In this document: piece by piece, positions 25,466-36,432 of the stretch | Numbering within the stretch: the first letter of the stretch is position 1 | Layout of the letters: the number at the start of each line of letters is the position of its first letter | Assembly (NCBI RefSeq): GCF_900103325.1 | Contig: NZ_FMXM01000004.1 | Span: forward strand, 310,001-374,000 | Direction: 5' to 3' | DNA length: 64,000 bases | From: Mesorhizobium qingshengii | Lineage (GTDB): Bacteria; Pseudomonadota; Alphaproteobacteria; Rhizobiales; Rhizobiaceae | Translations under genes and position numbers: made by a program | The notes under the pieces: generated by a model | What the model saw: the letters and a program-made list of their open reading frames with translations, nothing else | Database searches by the model: none | What the model was told of the DNA's origin: nothing

Positions 25466-26243
25466 GCTTGCCCCCGAGATAGATCTCCTGGACCTCGGGA
25501 TCGGCTTCGATCTCTTGCGGCGTGCCTTCCTTGAACAGACGGCCATTGTGCATCATCGAGACATATTCCGACACGCGCAGGGCGACATCGAGATCGTGCT
25601 CGATGATGATGTAACCAATGTGCTTCGGCAGCGCGTTGAGGATGGCCACGAGATCGCGTCGTTCGGTCGGCGAAAGACCGGCCGCCGGCTCGTCGAACAG
25701 GATGAAGCGCGGCGCGCCGGCGAGAGCCAGCGCGATCTCCAACTGGCGCTGCTGGCCGTGGCTCAGCGTCGCCACCAGCGTATCGCGATAGGCCTCGAGA
25801 TGCACGGCGTGGAGGATCGACTCCGCCTGCACCATGTTGACGTCGCTGGCCGCCGGACGCAGCAGCGAAAACCGCCGGCGCGAGACACCCCGGCAGGCGA
25901 GAAAGATGGAGTCGAGGACCGACAGGCCCTTGAACAGTTGCGAAATCTGATAGGTACGCCGCAGGCCGCGCCGGATGCGTTCATGCGGCGGCAGGTCGGT
26001 GATGTCCTCGCCGAAGAAGCGGATGCGCCCTGATGTCGGCAGGAAGTCGCCGGTGACGGCATTGAACAGGGTCGTCTTGCCAGCGCCGTTGGAGCCGAGG
26101 ACCGCACGCCGTTCGCCGGCCGCGATCCTCATATTGATGCCCGAGAGCGCCACCAGCGCACCGAAATGCCGCGCCACGCCATCGAGCTCCAACGCATAGG
26201 CGCCGGTGCTCTGGAGACGGTTTGCTGCGAAGCTTTCGGTCAC
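25458..26243 (-). CDS. Branched-chain-type ABC transporter ATP-binding protein (LivG type)
   Basis: A 261-residue ATPase with Walker A GSNGAGKTT (residues 50-58), Walker B ILFDEPAAGLS (about 176-186) and the LivG-type C-terminus (EADPEVQEIYLGGKHG). The signature is LSHGQ (160-164) in place of LSGGQ, a known variation among Liv ATPases. It works with the fused ATPase at 23240 and the two permeases at 27567 and 28592. The binding protein lies 24 bases upstream. Confidence 0.88.
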   Translation of the reverse strand: MTESFAANRLQSTGAYALELDGVARHFGALVALSGINMRIAAGERRAVLGSNGAGKTTLFNAVTGDFLPTSGRIRFFGEDITDLPPHERIRRGLRRTYQISQLFKGLSVLDSIFLACRGVSRRRFSLLRPAASDVNMVQAESILHAVHLEAYRDTLVATLSHGQQRQLEIALALAGAPRFILFDEPAAGLSPTERRDLVAILNALPKHIGYIIIEHDLDVALRVSEYVSMMHNGRLFKEGTPQEIEADPEVQEIYLGGKHG

Positions 26244-26267
26244 TGGCGGCTACACTCGATGTCGCTG

Positions 26268-27515
26268 TTACGGGCAGCTCGGATTGTCGCGGTTGACCGC
26301 GCCAAGCTTCATGAACTCGTCTTCGGGAATGCCGAGCGTCTGGTTGACCTGTGGCACCACCTTGACCAGCTTGTTCATGAGATTGCCGTCGGCGCCTTCG
26401 GTGACCTCGGTCAGGAAGATGTCGGCAATCGCGTTGCGGTTCTTGTCGAGCGACACCTTGCCGGTCGGCGTGTCGAAGGACAGCTTCGACAGCGCATCGC
26501 GCAGCTTCTTGCCGCCGTCGGAGACATCGCCGCCGACCTGATCGAGACCGAGCAGCGTCGCCTTCATGTCGACATAGTAGCCATGGGCGAAGAGTGACGG
26601 CGAGGGAAAGGCGCCCGGCTGCTTCTTATAGGCCTCGACGAAGGCCTTCCATGCCGGCGCGTCATTGGTGTCGGCGGTCGGCCCGGCCGAGGGCGTGCCC
26701 TTCAGCACGTCGCGCAGCTTGCCTTTCGAGGTCAGCACCGTCTGGTCGACGGTGATCGAGCCGCCGATCAGCGGTGCGGAACCGCCGCCCTGCTGGTACT
26801 GGGTCAGGAAGTTGACCGCATCGGCGCCGCCAAGCGCGACGTAGATCGCGTCAACGTCTTCCGGGATGGCGGCGATGACCGAAGAAAAGTCCTTGTTGCC
26901 GATCGGCACCCAGGATTTCGACGGCACATGGCCGCCGGCCTTGCAGAACTCGGCCATGAAGCCGAACACCTGCGTGTAGGGGAAGGAATAATCCTCGGCG
27001 ACGGTGGCGACCTTCTTGTAGCCCTTGTCCTTGAAGGCATAGGTGCCGAGACCGGCCATCCACTGGGCGCCGTCGGTCGAGAAGCGGAAGAAGTTTTCCG
27101 CCGGATCGCGCAATGTCGTGTCCTGCGCGGCCGAGGTGCCATTGATGAAGGTCACGTTCGGCTGCGTCTTGGCATAGTCCTTGACGGCCAGGCCTTCGTC
27201 CCCCGAAAGCGGGCCGACCAGCACCTTGACGCCGTCCTGCTCGACCAGCTTGCGCGCCGCGCGCACGGCGCTGTCGGGCGAGGCGTCGGACGAGCCCTTG
27301 ACGATCTCGATCTTCTTGCCGGCGACCGTGCCGTTCATCTCGGCGACAGCGGTCATGGCACCGCGCTCGCCGTCCTCGCCGAGCACCGTGAACGGTCCCT
27401 CGAAGGTGGCGAGCAGGCCGATCTTGATGGTGTCGTCGGCAGCCAGCGCCATCGAAGGCGCGGTCAGCCCGGTAAACGCCGCCAGGGCCAGCAATGTACG
27501 TCTATGCATCCTCAT
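26268..27515 (-). CDS. ABC transporter substrate-binding protein (Leu/Ile/Val-binding family)
   Basis: A 415-residue periplasmic-binding protein of the LivK/Peripla_BP_6 class. The signal peptide has MRMHRRT followed by a hydrophobic core and probable cleavage after SMALA near residue 25; the mature protein begins ADDTIKIGLLATFEGPF. The ATG at 27515 follows GGGAGGAAAATC; a second ATG two codons later is possible. The large PBP fold with central DSAVRAARKLVEQDGVKVLVGP is typical. Ligands in this class include amino acids, amides and aromatic acids. Operon partners (FAH-type enzyme, hydrolase, amidohydrolase) favour an amide- or lactam-containing or aromatic compound, but this is a guess. Confidence 0.9.
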   Translation of the reverse strand: MRMHRRTLLALAAFTGLTAPSMALAADDTIKIGLLATFEGPFTVLGEDGERGAMTAVAEMNGTVAGKKIEIVKGSSDASPDSAVRAARKLVEQDGVKVLVGPLSGDEGLAVKDYAKTQPNVTFINGTSAAQDTTLRDPAENFFRFSTDGAQWMAGLGTYAFKDKGYKKVATVAEDYSFPYTQVFGFMAEFCKAGGHVPSKSWVPIGNKDFSSVIAAIPEDVDAIYVALGGADAVNFLTQYQQGGGSAPLIGGSITVDQTVLTSKGKLRDVLKGTPSAGPTADTNDAPAWKAFVEAYKKQPGAFPSPSLFAHGYYVDMKATLLGLDQVGGDVSDGGKKLRDALSKLSFDTPTGKVSLDKNRNAIADIFLTEVTEGADGNLMNKLVKVVPQVNQTLGIPEDEFMKLGAVNRDNPSCP

Positions 27516-27566
27516 GATTTTCCTCCCGTTGATTTCGTTTTGCAGTGGTTCATTCCATCCCGGCCG

Positions 27567-28595
27567 CTACGAGCCGGGACGCAAGGACTCCTGGGCAAGA
27601 TGTGGCTTGATCCTCCCCCACAACCCAAGAATTCCATCCGGTGAGACGAAGACGATCACCAGGAACACCAGCCCGATCAGCGTGTTGAAGCGCTCGGCGC
27701 CGACGATATCGATGGCGAAGGTCTGCATCAGAATGACGACGACCGCGCCGAGAAACGGCCCGATCGGATGGCGAAGGCCGCCGATGACGGCAATGATCAG
27801 CACGTCGATCGCCGCATCGACGCCGATGGTGCCGGGCGAGACACGGCCGTTGAACCAGACCAGCAGCACGCCGGCCAATCCGGCGATGACGCCGGCCAGC
27901 AGCCAGGCGAAGACCTTGTGCGCGGTGACGTGGTAGCCGAGCGCGCGCATGCGGCGCGGATTGTCGCGGATCGCCTGCAAGGTCATGCCGAAGGTCGAGC
28001 GCGAGCCGTAAAGCACCGCCGCGTAGGACAGCACCGCCAGGCCGAGGCAGAGATAATAGAAGGGCTTCGGGTCACGCCAGCTGATGCCCCAGAAGGCCGG
28101 GGCGCGGATGCCGGCATAGCCGGAATGGCCGTTGAAGATGGCGTAGTTCTGCTGGGCGAAATAGTAGGTCGCGGTGGCGATCGCCAACGTGATCATGATC
28201 GTGTAGATGCCCTCGGTGCGCACCGAGATCCAGCCGATCAGCGCCGACGCCAGTGCCGCCGCGAGAACCGCGAACGGCACCGCGAGCCACCACGGCCAGC
28301 CGAAGCCGAGGATGTTTGAATTGTTGTTGCCGAGGATGGCGATGGCATAAGCGGCGATGCCGGCAACCGTGATCTGCGCCAGGCTGACCATGCCGCCATA
28401 GCCGGCGAGCAGCATCAGCGACAGGCCCATCATGCCGAAGATCAGCGAGTAGCCGCCGATCTGCGTCAGGAAGAAATCCGACGCCACCAGTGGATAGAGC
28501 ACCAGCACGACGGCAAGGATGATGTGGCCGGCGCCCAGCCTCTCCAGCCAGTTCTGCCGCGGTGTCGTGCCGTCCGTTGCGATGGCCAGGCTCAT
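27567..28595 (-). CDS. Branched-chain-type ABC transporter permease (LivM type)
   Basis: A 342-residue permease with about ten hydrophobic segments. It starts MSLAIATDGTTPRQNWLERL at 28595, overlapping the LivH stop by 4 bases (ATGA); the frame extends upstream inside livH but is a shadow there. The conserved cytoplasmic loop AIRDNPRRMRALGYHVTAHK (about 214-233), equivalent to the EAA loop, and GLxHPIGPxLGA are typical of LivM. Confidence 0.9.
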   Translation of the reverse strand: MSLAIATDGTTPRQNWLERLGAGHIILAVVLVLYPLVASDFFLTQIGGYSLIFGMMGLSLMLLAGYGGMVSLAQITVAGIAAYAIAILGNNNSNILGFGWPWWLAVPFAVLAAALASALIGWISVRTEGIYTIMITLAIATATYYFAQQNYAIFNGHSGYAGIRAPAFWGISWRDPKPFYYLCLGLAVLSYAAVLYGSRSTFGMTLQAIRDNPRRMRALGYHVTAHKVFAWLLAGVIAGLAGVLLVWFNGRVSPGTIGVDAAIDVLIIAVIGGLRHPIGPFLGAVVVILMQTFAIDIVGAERFNTLIGLVFLVIVFVSPDGILGLWGRIKPHLAQESLRPGS

Positions 28596-29641
28596 CGGGC
28601 TTTCCCCATGATGCCTTGTGGCCGGACCGCCAGCGTGACCACCATGATGACGAAAGTCAGCACGATGCCGTAGGTCGGGAAATAGACGAGGCCGATCTGT
28701 TCGGCGAGGCCGATCAGCAGCGCGCCGATGGCGGCTCCCGTGATCGAACCCATGCCGCCGACGATGACCACGACCAGCGACGCCAGGAGGTAGCGGACAT
28801 CTTCGCCGGGCGCGACGGACAGCGCCGAGCCGCCAACGACACCGGCAAAGCCTGCGAGCCCGGCGCCGACCGCAAAGACGATGGCAAACACCGCGTGCAC
28901 GTTGACGCCGGAGGCCTGCAGCATGGCACGATCGTCGACGCCGGCACGGATCATCATGCCGACGCGTGTCCGGTGCAGCATCAGCCAAAGCCCGACGCCG
29001 ATGACGATCGCCGCCGCCAGCACGACCAAGCGGTAGAGCGGATAGGTGAGGAAGACCGAGGCGCCGTTGGAGCGCACCGCGGTGATGATTGGCAAGGTCA
29101 AGGCGCCGTCGAGCCATTCCGGCGTCGCGATCTGATAGGTGCCGCCGGCCCAGACAGCCAGCATCAGGTCGGCGGCGACGATCGAGATGCCGATGCTGAC
29201 CAGGGTCTGGCGCAGGTCATCGCCTTCGAGGCGACGGAAAACGAAGACCTGCATGACGACGCCGACGATGGCCAGCACGGCGAAGCCGGCAGCGACGCCG
29301 AGCAGCCAGTAGCCGGTGCGGCTGGTGACCTCGTAGCCGATATAGGCGCCGAGCAGATAGAGCGAGCCATGCGCCAGATTGACGTTGCGCATCAGGCCGA
29401 AGATCAGCGTGAAGCCACTCGCAACCAGGAAATACAGGCCGGCCAGAGTGATACCGTTGAGGATGGCGCTGACGAACGCCTTCTTCGAGATCAGGATCGC
29501 GTTCAGCCAATCCGGCCAGACGGCAAAGACCAGCCATACGATGACGGCGGCGGCAAACAGGCCGACGAGGCCCCAGGCCTGGCGCCGTGTCATGCCGCCG
29601 CCCGAAAGCGACGGCGAGGATGGCTGGTCGAGCAGGCTCAT
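28592..29641 (-). CDS. Branched-chain-type ABC transporter permease (LivH type)
   Basis: A 349-residue permease with an extra N-terminal segment: residues 1-22 are polar and Ser/Pro-rich, and a transmembrane helix at about 23-45 precedes the usual LivH core. The hallmark LIFGLMRNVNLAHGSLYLLG falls near residue 85. The ATG at 29641 overlaps the amidohydrolase stop by 4 bases. It pairs with the LivM protein to form the channel of this importer. Confidence 0.9.
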   Translation of the reverse strand: MSLLDQPSSPSLSGGGMTRRQAWGLVGLFAAAVIVWLVFAVWPDWLNAILISKKAFVSAILNGITLAGLYFLVASGFTLIFGLMRNVNLAHGSLYLLGAYIGYEVTSRTGYWLLGVAAGFAVLAIVGVVMQVFVFRRLEGDDLRQTLVSIGISIVAADLMLAVWAGGTYQIATPEWLDGALTLPIITAVRSNGASVFLTYPLYRLVVLAAAIVIGVGLWLMLHRTRVGMMIRAGVDDRAMLQASGVNVHAVFAIVFAVGAGLAGFAGVVGGSALSVAPGEDVRYLLASLVVVIVGGMGSITGAAIGALLIGLAEQIGLVYFPTYGIVLTFVIMVVTLAVRPQGIMGKAR

Positions 29642-30966
29642 GCAGTGAGCCGCCGACGCTGCTCGTTCATGCGCGGCGCCTTGTGAAACTTGCCGTCCTT
29701 CATGATGGCGAGGATGCGGTTCTTGTCCTGCAGAATGCGAACGTCGGAGATCGGATCGCCGTCGATCAGCAGGATGTCGGCAAGGTAGCCTTCCTTGATC
29801 AGGCCGAGCTCGTCGCCCATGTTCATGATCTGGCCGCCATATTTGGTGCCGGCCTGGATGGCTTCCATCGGCGAGAAGCCGAGCATCTCGACGAAGGTCT
29901 GGATGTCCTTGGCGTTGGTGCCTTGCGGCGTCCAGGCAAAGCCGTAGTCGCCGCCGATACAGACGCGGATGCCGCGCCGGTGCATCTTCTTCATGGTCTC
30001 GATGCACATCTCCAGCTCGCGCTCATATTCGAGAGACAGCGGCGAACCGGGCTTGATGCCCCATTGCTCGGCATGGCGCGCGGTGTTGATCAGCCAGGCG
30101 ATGCCGGGTGCGACGAAGTGCTTGTCCTTGACCGCCTCGAGCATGTCGAGCGCTTCCTCGTCGGCGAAGGAGGCGTGGTAGATGTTCTGGATGCCGTGGC
30201 GGATGCACTGCTTGACCGAGCCCGACGAGCGCGCATGCGCCGACAGCACCTTGTTGCGGCAGCGCGCCTCGGAAGCCGCCATCGCGACCTCCTCCTCCGA
30301 CATCGGCGTTTCCTCGGCGCCCATGCCGGTGATGCTCTCGCCGGACAGGTTGAGCTTGATGGAATCGACACCGTATTTGATCAGCTGGCGCACGGTGCGG
30401 CGAATTTCCTCGGGACCGGAAACGACGATGCCGAGGTTCAACCCTTCATGCGGAATGTGTGAAGGCGCGGAATCGCCGAGACCGCCGACCGTGGTGATCT
30501 CCGGGCCGGCGGCCAGGTAGCGCGGTCCGGGGAAGCGGCCCTGGTTGATGAATTTCTTGGCGACGACGTCGAGGCGCGGCTTGGCGGCCGCCGCGCCCCT
30601 GCCGGCGGTGAAGCCGGCGTCGAGCACCAGCTTGGCCATCTCCATGGTGACCAGCATGTGCTCCTCGATCTCCATCATCTGGATGGGGTCGATACCGGGT
30701 GCGTTGTTCCACGACAGATGCAGATGCGCGTCGATCATGCCGGGCATCAGCGTCGCGCCCATGCCGTCGATGACGGTTGCGCCACCACTGTAGGAAGATG
30801 AAGAGGACGAGCCGAAGCGCGACGAGCCCTTGGTGATCTGCTTGATGCGGTTTCCCTGCACCAGCACCTCACCGGTATATGGATATTCACCTGTCGCGTC
30901 GAGCACGCGCACATTGGTGAACAGCGTGCTGCTCGAGCCGTTCCCGTTCCAGCTGTCGTCTGCCAT
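29638..30966 (-). CDS. Amidohydrolase family protein
   Basis: A 442-residue metal-dependent hydrolase of the imidazolonepropionase/prolidase-like amidohydrolase class. The HxH metal motif is DAHLHLSW (about residues 79-86), later metal ligands are probably SAHARSS (about 242) and YHASF (about 264), and a late Asp lies in GGDYGFAW. A serine-rich insert near residues 48-60 (FGSSSSSSYSGG) is unusual and probably forms a surface loop. ATG 30966 follows GGGAGGCTTGTG; the GTG one codon earlier is too close to the ribosome-binding site. It has no signal peptide. It probably hydrolyses a cyclic amide, imide or dipeptide-like compound imported by the coupled transporter. Confidence 0.85.
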   Translation of the reverse strand: MADDSWNGNGSSSTLFTNVRVLDATGEYPYTGEVLVQGNRIKQITKGSSRFGSSSSSSYSGGATVIDGMGATLMPGMIDAHLHLSWNNAPGIDPIQMMEIEEHMLVTMEMAKLVLDAGFTAGRGAAAAKPRLDVVAKKFINQGRFPGPRYLAAGPEITTVGGLGDSAPSHIPHEGLNLGIVVSGPEEIRRTVRQLIKYGVDSIKLNLSGESITGMGAEETPMSEEEVAMAASEARCRNKVLSAHARSSGSVKQCIRHGIQNIYHASFADEEALDMLEAVKDKHFVAPGIAWLINTARHAEQWGIKPGSPLSLEYERELEMCIETMKKMHRRGIRVCIGGDYGFAWTPQGTNAKDIQTFVEMLGFSPMEAIQAGTKYGGQIMNMGDELGLIKEGYLADILLIDGDPISDVRILQDKNRILAIMKDGKFHKAPRMNEQRRRLTA

Positions 30967-31018
30967 CACAAGCCTCCCAACTTGCCGAGCGCGTAGTTCT
31001 ACGCCCGATCAGAATTCC

Positions 31019-31798
31019 TCACCTATCAACCCGTCTCAAAAAATCGGCGAGCTTCTGGCTGCTCTCGCGCGGGCTTTCCACCGTGGCCCAGTGCCCGCAC
31101 CGATCCAGAGACGAGAATATGGCTCCCTTGATCTTGTCGGCAAGCGCCTGCCCGACACCAGCCGGATTGACCGTGTCGGCGTCGCCGGTGACAAGCAAGG
31201 TCGGCACGGAAATCCGCCGCGCGTCGACCGCGGTTGCCTTGGCCAGCGCCTCACAAGTGCGGGCATAGGATTCCGGATCCTGGCGGGTGATCGATTCACG
31301 CACGAAGGCGACGGCGGCGGGCGAGGTTTCCCTGGTGTGCGCCGAGATCGCATTGGCGACGATCTGGTCGGCGATATCGGCAATGCCGCCCGAGCGCGCC
31401 AGCCGGGCGCGATTGGCAAGCCCTTGCCTGGTCGCTTCCGCCGGTTCCGCCAGTGCGCCGAACAGCGCCAGCGACGCAACCAACGAGGGCTGCGTCGCGG
31501 CAATCTGCTGGCAGATGATGGTGCCCATCGAGTGGCCGACGAAATGCGCGGTAGTGACGCCCATGCCGGCCATGGCGCGGATGACCGCCTCGCTCATCAA
31601 TTCGATGGTCAGCGGCTCGATCGGGCGCGGCGAGCGCCCGGAGCCCGGCAGGTCGAGCCGGATGACGCGATAGCTGGAAAGTGCCGCCATCTGCGGCTGG
31701 AACATGTTGGATGTGCCGCCAAGACCGTGGATCATCACCACGGCCGCACCCTCGCCGACAACCTCCGCAACGACCTGGCCAACCGTCACGGTCGTCAT
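31019..31798 (-). CDS. Alpha/beta hydrolase (3-oxoadipate enol-lactonase-like fold)
   Basis: A 259-residue alpha/beta hydrolase: oxyanion HGLGG (about residues 24-28), nucleophile elbow GHSMG (about 88-92), Asp in TGDADTVNP and catalytic His in DRCGHWATVE. The sequence resembles PcaD-like lactonases and C-C bond hydrolases but is distinct from the true PcaD at 37577. It overlaps the FAH gene upstream by 4 bases. With the FAH enzyme it may carry out two hydrolytic steps on an acylpyruvate or lactone intermediate. Confidence 0.83.
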   Translation of the reverse strand: MTTVTVGQVVAEVVGEGAAVVMIHGLGGTSNMFQPQMAALSSYRVIRLDLPGSGRSPRPIEPLTIELMSEAVIRAMAGMGVTTAHFVGHSMGTIICQQIAATQPSLVASLALFGALAEPAEATRQGLANRARLARSGGIADIADQIVANAISAHTRETSPAAVAFVRESITRQDPESYARTCEALAKATAVDARRISVPTLLVTGDADTVNPAGVGQALADKIKGAIFSSLDRCGHWATVESPRESSQKLADFLRRVDR

Positions 31799-32673
31799 TG
31801 CGCATACTCCACGAAGCGGTTTTCCAGCGTGCCGATGCCGTCGATCTCGATGCGCACGACGTCACCGGCCTTGAGGTATTTCGGCGGATCAAAGCCGATG
31901 CCGACACCGACCGGCGTGCCGGTGGCGATGATGTCGCCGGGCTTCAGCGTGATGCCTTGCGAGAGCGTCGCGATGATGGTCGGGATGTCGAAGATCAACA
32001 GCGATATGCGCGAATCCTGGCGCAGATCCTCATTGACGAAACAGCGGATGCCGGCCGTCGCCAGATCCAACTCATCCTTGGTCACTGCCCAGGGACCCAT
32101 CGGGCAGAACGTGTCCTGTGACTTGCCGATCAGCCACTGGCTGTATTTGGCTTGCAGGTCGCGGGCGGTGACGTCGTTGACGATCGTGTAGCCCCAGACG
32201 TGGTCGAGCGCGTTTTCCCTGGAGATGCCGCGCCCACCCTTGCCGATGATGACGGCAAGCTCCGCCTCGTAGTCGATGGCCGTCGAGACCGAGGAATCGA
32301 TCAGCACGCTGGCATGGTTGGCGACGACCGATTCAGGCACCTTGGAAAAGATGATCGGGTGTTTTGGGATCGCGCCGGCGCCGGCGCTGGAATCGAAGCC
32401 GCTGCGGGCAAACTCGTGCGCGTGCTCGTGATAGTTCTTGCCGACGCAGAAGATGTTGCGGCGCGGCTGCGGGATCGGCGCCTCTATTTCCACCTGCGCC
32501 AGAGGGATGGGTGACAGGGTGCGCGGCAGGCCGGCGCCGTTGCGCTCGATCAGTGCCAGAATGCCGGCCTTGGCCTGATCGACGGCAAAATCGAAAGGAG
32601 CGATGGTCTGGGCATCGAGATCGACAATACCCACGCGACGTTCGCCGGCGATCGAAAATGTCGCGACCCGCAT
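31795..32673 (-). CDS. Fumarylacetoacetate hydrolase (FAH) family protein
   Basis: A 292-residue FAH-family enzyme with the conserved core NIFCVGKNYHEHAHEF (about 72-87), the Glu of IDYEAELAVIIGKGGRGIS (metal ligands), GYTIVNDVTARDLQ and GDIIATGTPVGVG. Members hydrolyse acylpyruvates, hydrate or decarboxylate 2-oxo acids, or act on ureidoglycolate-like compounds. It is the first gene of the eight-gene minus-strand operon, starting 205 bases from the divergent GntR gene. Its presence points to ring cleavage or 2-oxo-acid chemistry downstream of uptake. Confidence 0.88.
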   Translation of the reverse strand: MRVATFSIAGERRVGIVDLDAQTIAPFDFAVDQAKAGILALIERNGAGLPRTLSPIPLAQVEIEAPIPQPRRNIFCVGKNYHEHAHEFARSGFDSSAGAGAIPKHPIIFSKVPESVVANHASVLIDSSVSTAIDYEAELAVIIGKGGRGISRENALDHVWGYTIVNDVTARDLQAKYSQWLIGKSQDTFCPMGPWAVTKDELDLATAGIRCFVNEDLRQDSRISLLIFDIPTIIATLSQGITLKPGDIIATGTPVGVGIGFDPPKYLKAGDVVRIEIDGIGTLENRFVEYAQ

Positions 32674-32696
32674 TCGATTCCTCCCTGAACCTTTTA

Positions 32697-32860
32697 TGAA
32701 CCAATGCTGGCTCTTTCGTTACACGCTATCGCCGATTGGTTCACGCTTCAAGAGGATTTCAGCTTCCAATTCAACAAAACATGCGCATGCGGCGTCTGTT
32801 TTCGTCTGAACACTGGACCAACCGGCAATCGCTTGATAATATTGGTTCAACATTGGATCA
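32697..32860. promoter_or_regulatory. Putative GntR operator cluster in the divergent promoter region
   Basis: Nine-base half-sites recur in the gap between the FAH gene and the GntR gene: TGAACCAAT (32697-32705), its exact complement ATTGGTTCA (32735-32743), ATTGGTTCA again (32841-32849) and ATTGGATCA (32852-32860), the last two one helical turn apart. Looser versions occur between them (CCAATTCAA near 32766, GGACCAAC near 32815). The pattern fits cooperative binding of a GntR dimer controlling both directions. Confidence 0.6.
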
Positions 32861-32878
32861 GATAAAAGTTCTCAACGA

Positions 32879-33550
32879 ATGCCGAAGCTCGTCGCCAACG
32901 ATATCGCCACAATGCTCAAGAAGCGTATTTCCTCCGGCGAGTGGCTCGAGGACGGTCGCATGCCGCCCGAGCGCGACCTCGCGGTCGAATTCGGCGTCGC
33001 GCGCAATACCGTGCGCCGTGCCGTCGGCTTCCTTGAGAACGACGGAACTGTCGTCCGACATGTCGGGCGGGGCACCTTCCTGACCGCGACCAACCCGACG
33101 TCGATCACATCGATGGTCACGCGGATGGAGGGCACCAGCCCCGCCGACATGATGGAGATCAGGCAGCTGCTCGAACCAGCGGCAGCGGCCTTTGCCGCGA
33201 CCAATGCCAGCGCGACCGAACTGAACGCGGTTCGCGAAGCGCACCAGACCGCGTGCGACGCCAAGGACATGCCGGATTTCGAGCATTGGGACGCCGAATT
33301 CCATCACCGGGTGTTCGGATGCTGCCGCAATGACTTCCTGAAAGAGATCCACAATCTCATGCGCGCCATTCGCAACCAGTCACCCTGGTTCGAAATGAAG
33401 AAGCGCTCGTTCTCGGAGGAACGTCGCCAGGCCTATTGCGACGAGCACCAGGCGATCCTGGATTGCCTGTTTCACCGCGATCCGGAAGGTGCGAAAAACG
33501 CGATGCTGGCGCATCTGAGAACCGTCGAACGCAATCTCCTGGGTCGATAG
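32879..33550 (+). CDS. GntR family regulator with FCD domain
   Basis: A 223-residue FadR-subfamily regulator. The N-terminal winged helix (about residues 5-70) includes MPPERDLAVEFGVARNTVRR, and the C-terminal FCD effector domain (about 85-215) has the metal-ligand pattern WDAEFHHRVFG and a late HLRTVE. It is divergent from the FAH-to-transporter operon and 18 bases downstream of the last half-site repeat. It most likely represses that operon and itself until the substrate or an intermediate binds. Its 3' end is convergent with pobA, 23 bases apart. Confidence 0.9.
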   Translation: MPKLVANDIATMLKKRISSGEWLEDGRMPPERDLAVEFGVARNTVRRAVGFLENDGTVVRHVGRGTFLTATNPTSITSMVTRMEGTSPADMMEIRQLLEPAAAAFAATNASATELNAVREAHQTACDAKDMPDFEHWDAEFHHRVFGCCRNDFLKEIHNLMRAIRNQSPWFEMKKRSFSEERRQAYCDEHQAILDCLFHRDPEGAKNAMLAHLRTVERNLLGR

Positions 33551-33573
33551 ACCCGCGCATCGTTTGCCGCCCG

Positions 33574-35798
<2,225 letters not shown>

Positions 35799-35817
35799 GT
35801 CCTGCTCCTCCTGACCA

Positions 35818-36432
35818 TCAGCTGTCGAAGAAGACCGTTTCCTTCTCCCCCTGGAGATGGACATCGAAGACGTAGGTGTCGCCCTTGCGCTCGGCGATCA
35901 GGGTCGGCACGCGAACGCGGTGCTCGATGCGCGCCAGGATCGGATCCTCGGCATTGGCCTTTTCCTCGTCGGAAAAATAGAGCCGCGTGTGCAGGCCGAG
36001 ATTGATGCCACGGGCGACGATCCAGAGCGTGATATGCGGCGCCATCAGGCGGCCATCCCTGAACGGCACCCGGCCAGGCTTGATCGTCTCGAATGTGCAC
36101 AGGCCGGTTTCCATGTCAGTCGGGCAACGACCCCAGCCGAGGAAATTCGGATCGGCGGCACCGCGCATCTCCGCCGGCGAATTGTAGAGCCCGTCCGCAT
36201 CCGCCTGCCAGATCTCGATCAGAGCGTCCTTGAGCGTCGTGCCGGTGCCGTCGAGCACCCGGATGCGCAGGCCGATGCGTTCGCCTTTGGTCTTGTCGTT
36301 GACCATGGTCGCACCGAGGTCAGTCGCGTAGACGCCGCCGATGCCGCAAAAATTGGGCGTCAGCCCGATATGGACGTAGGGTCCGGCGGTCTGCGAAGGA
36401 CTTTCCTTCAGCCGGTCGAGCGACTGGACCAT
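35818..36432 (-). CDS. pcaG: Protocatechuate 3,4-dioxygenase, alpha subunit
   Basis: A 204-residue intradiol dioxygenase alpha subunit. Recognisable stretches are SQTAGPYVHIGLTPNF, IEIWQADADGLYNSPAEMRG and APHITLWIVARGINLGLHTR. It lacks the full Tyr/His iron-ligand set, as alpha subunits do. ATG 36432 overlaps the pcaH stop by one base. It forms the alpha-beta dioxygenase that cleaves the protocatechuate ring. Confidence 0.95.
   Translation of the reverse strand: MVQSLDRLKESPSQTAGPYVHIGLTPNFCGIGGVYATDLGATMVNDKTKGERIGLRIRVLDGTGTTLKDALIEIWQADADGLYNSPAEMRGAADPNFLGWGRCPTDMETGLCTFETIKPGRVPFRDGRLMAPHITLWIVARGINLGLHTRLYFSDEEKANAEDPILARIEHRVRVPTLIAERKGDTYVFDVHLQGEKETVFFDS

Noticed and set aside
23222..25534. 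770-codon plus-strand open frame
   Set aside because: It is the antisense shadow of the ABC-Tm-1 fusion; the minus-strand frame contains all ATPase motifs.
27567..29117. LivM permease read as a 516-residue protein
   Set aside because: The first 174 codons lie inside livH in another frame; the ATGA overlap at 28595 gives the normal 342-residue length.
31019..31798. Second pcaD (enol-lactonase) gene
   Set aside because: It has the same fold, but its GHSMG elbow and neighbours differ from the true PcaD at 37577 (CGLSVGG, within the pca operon), so only a general hydrolase call is supported.
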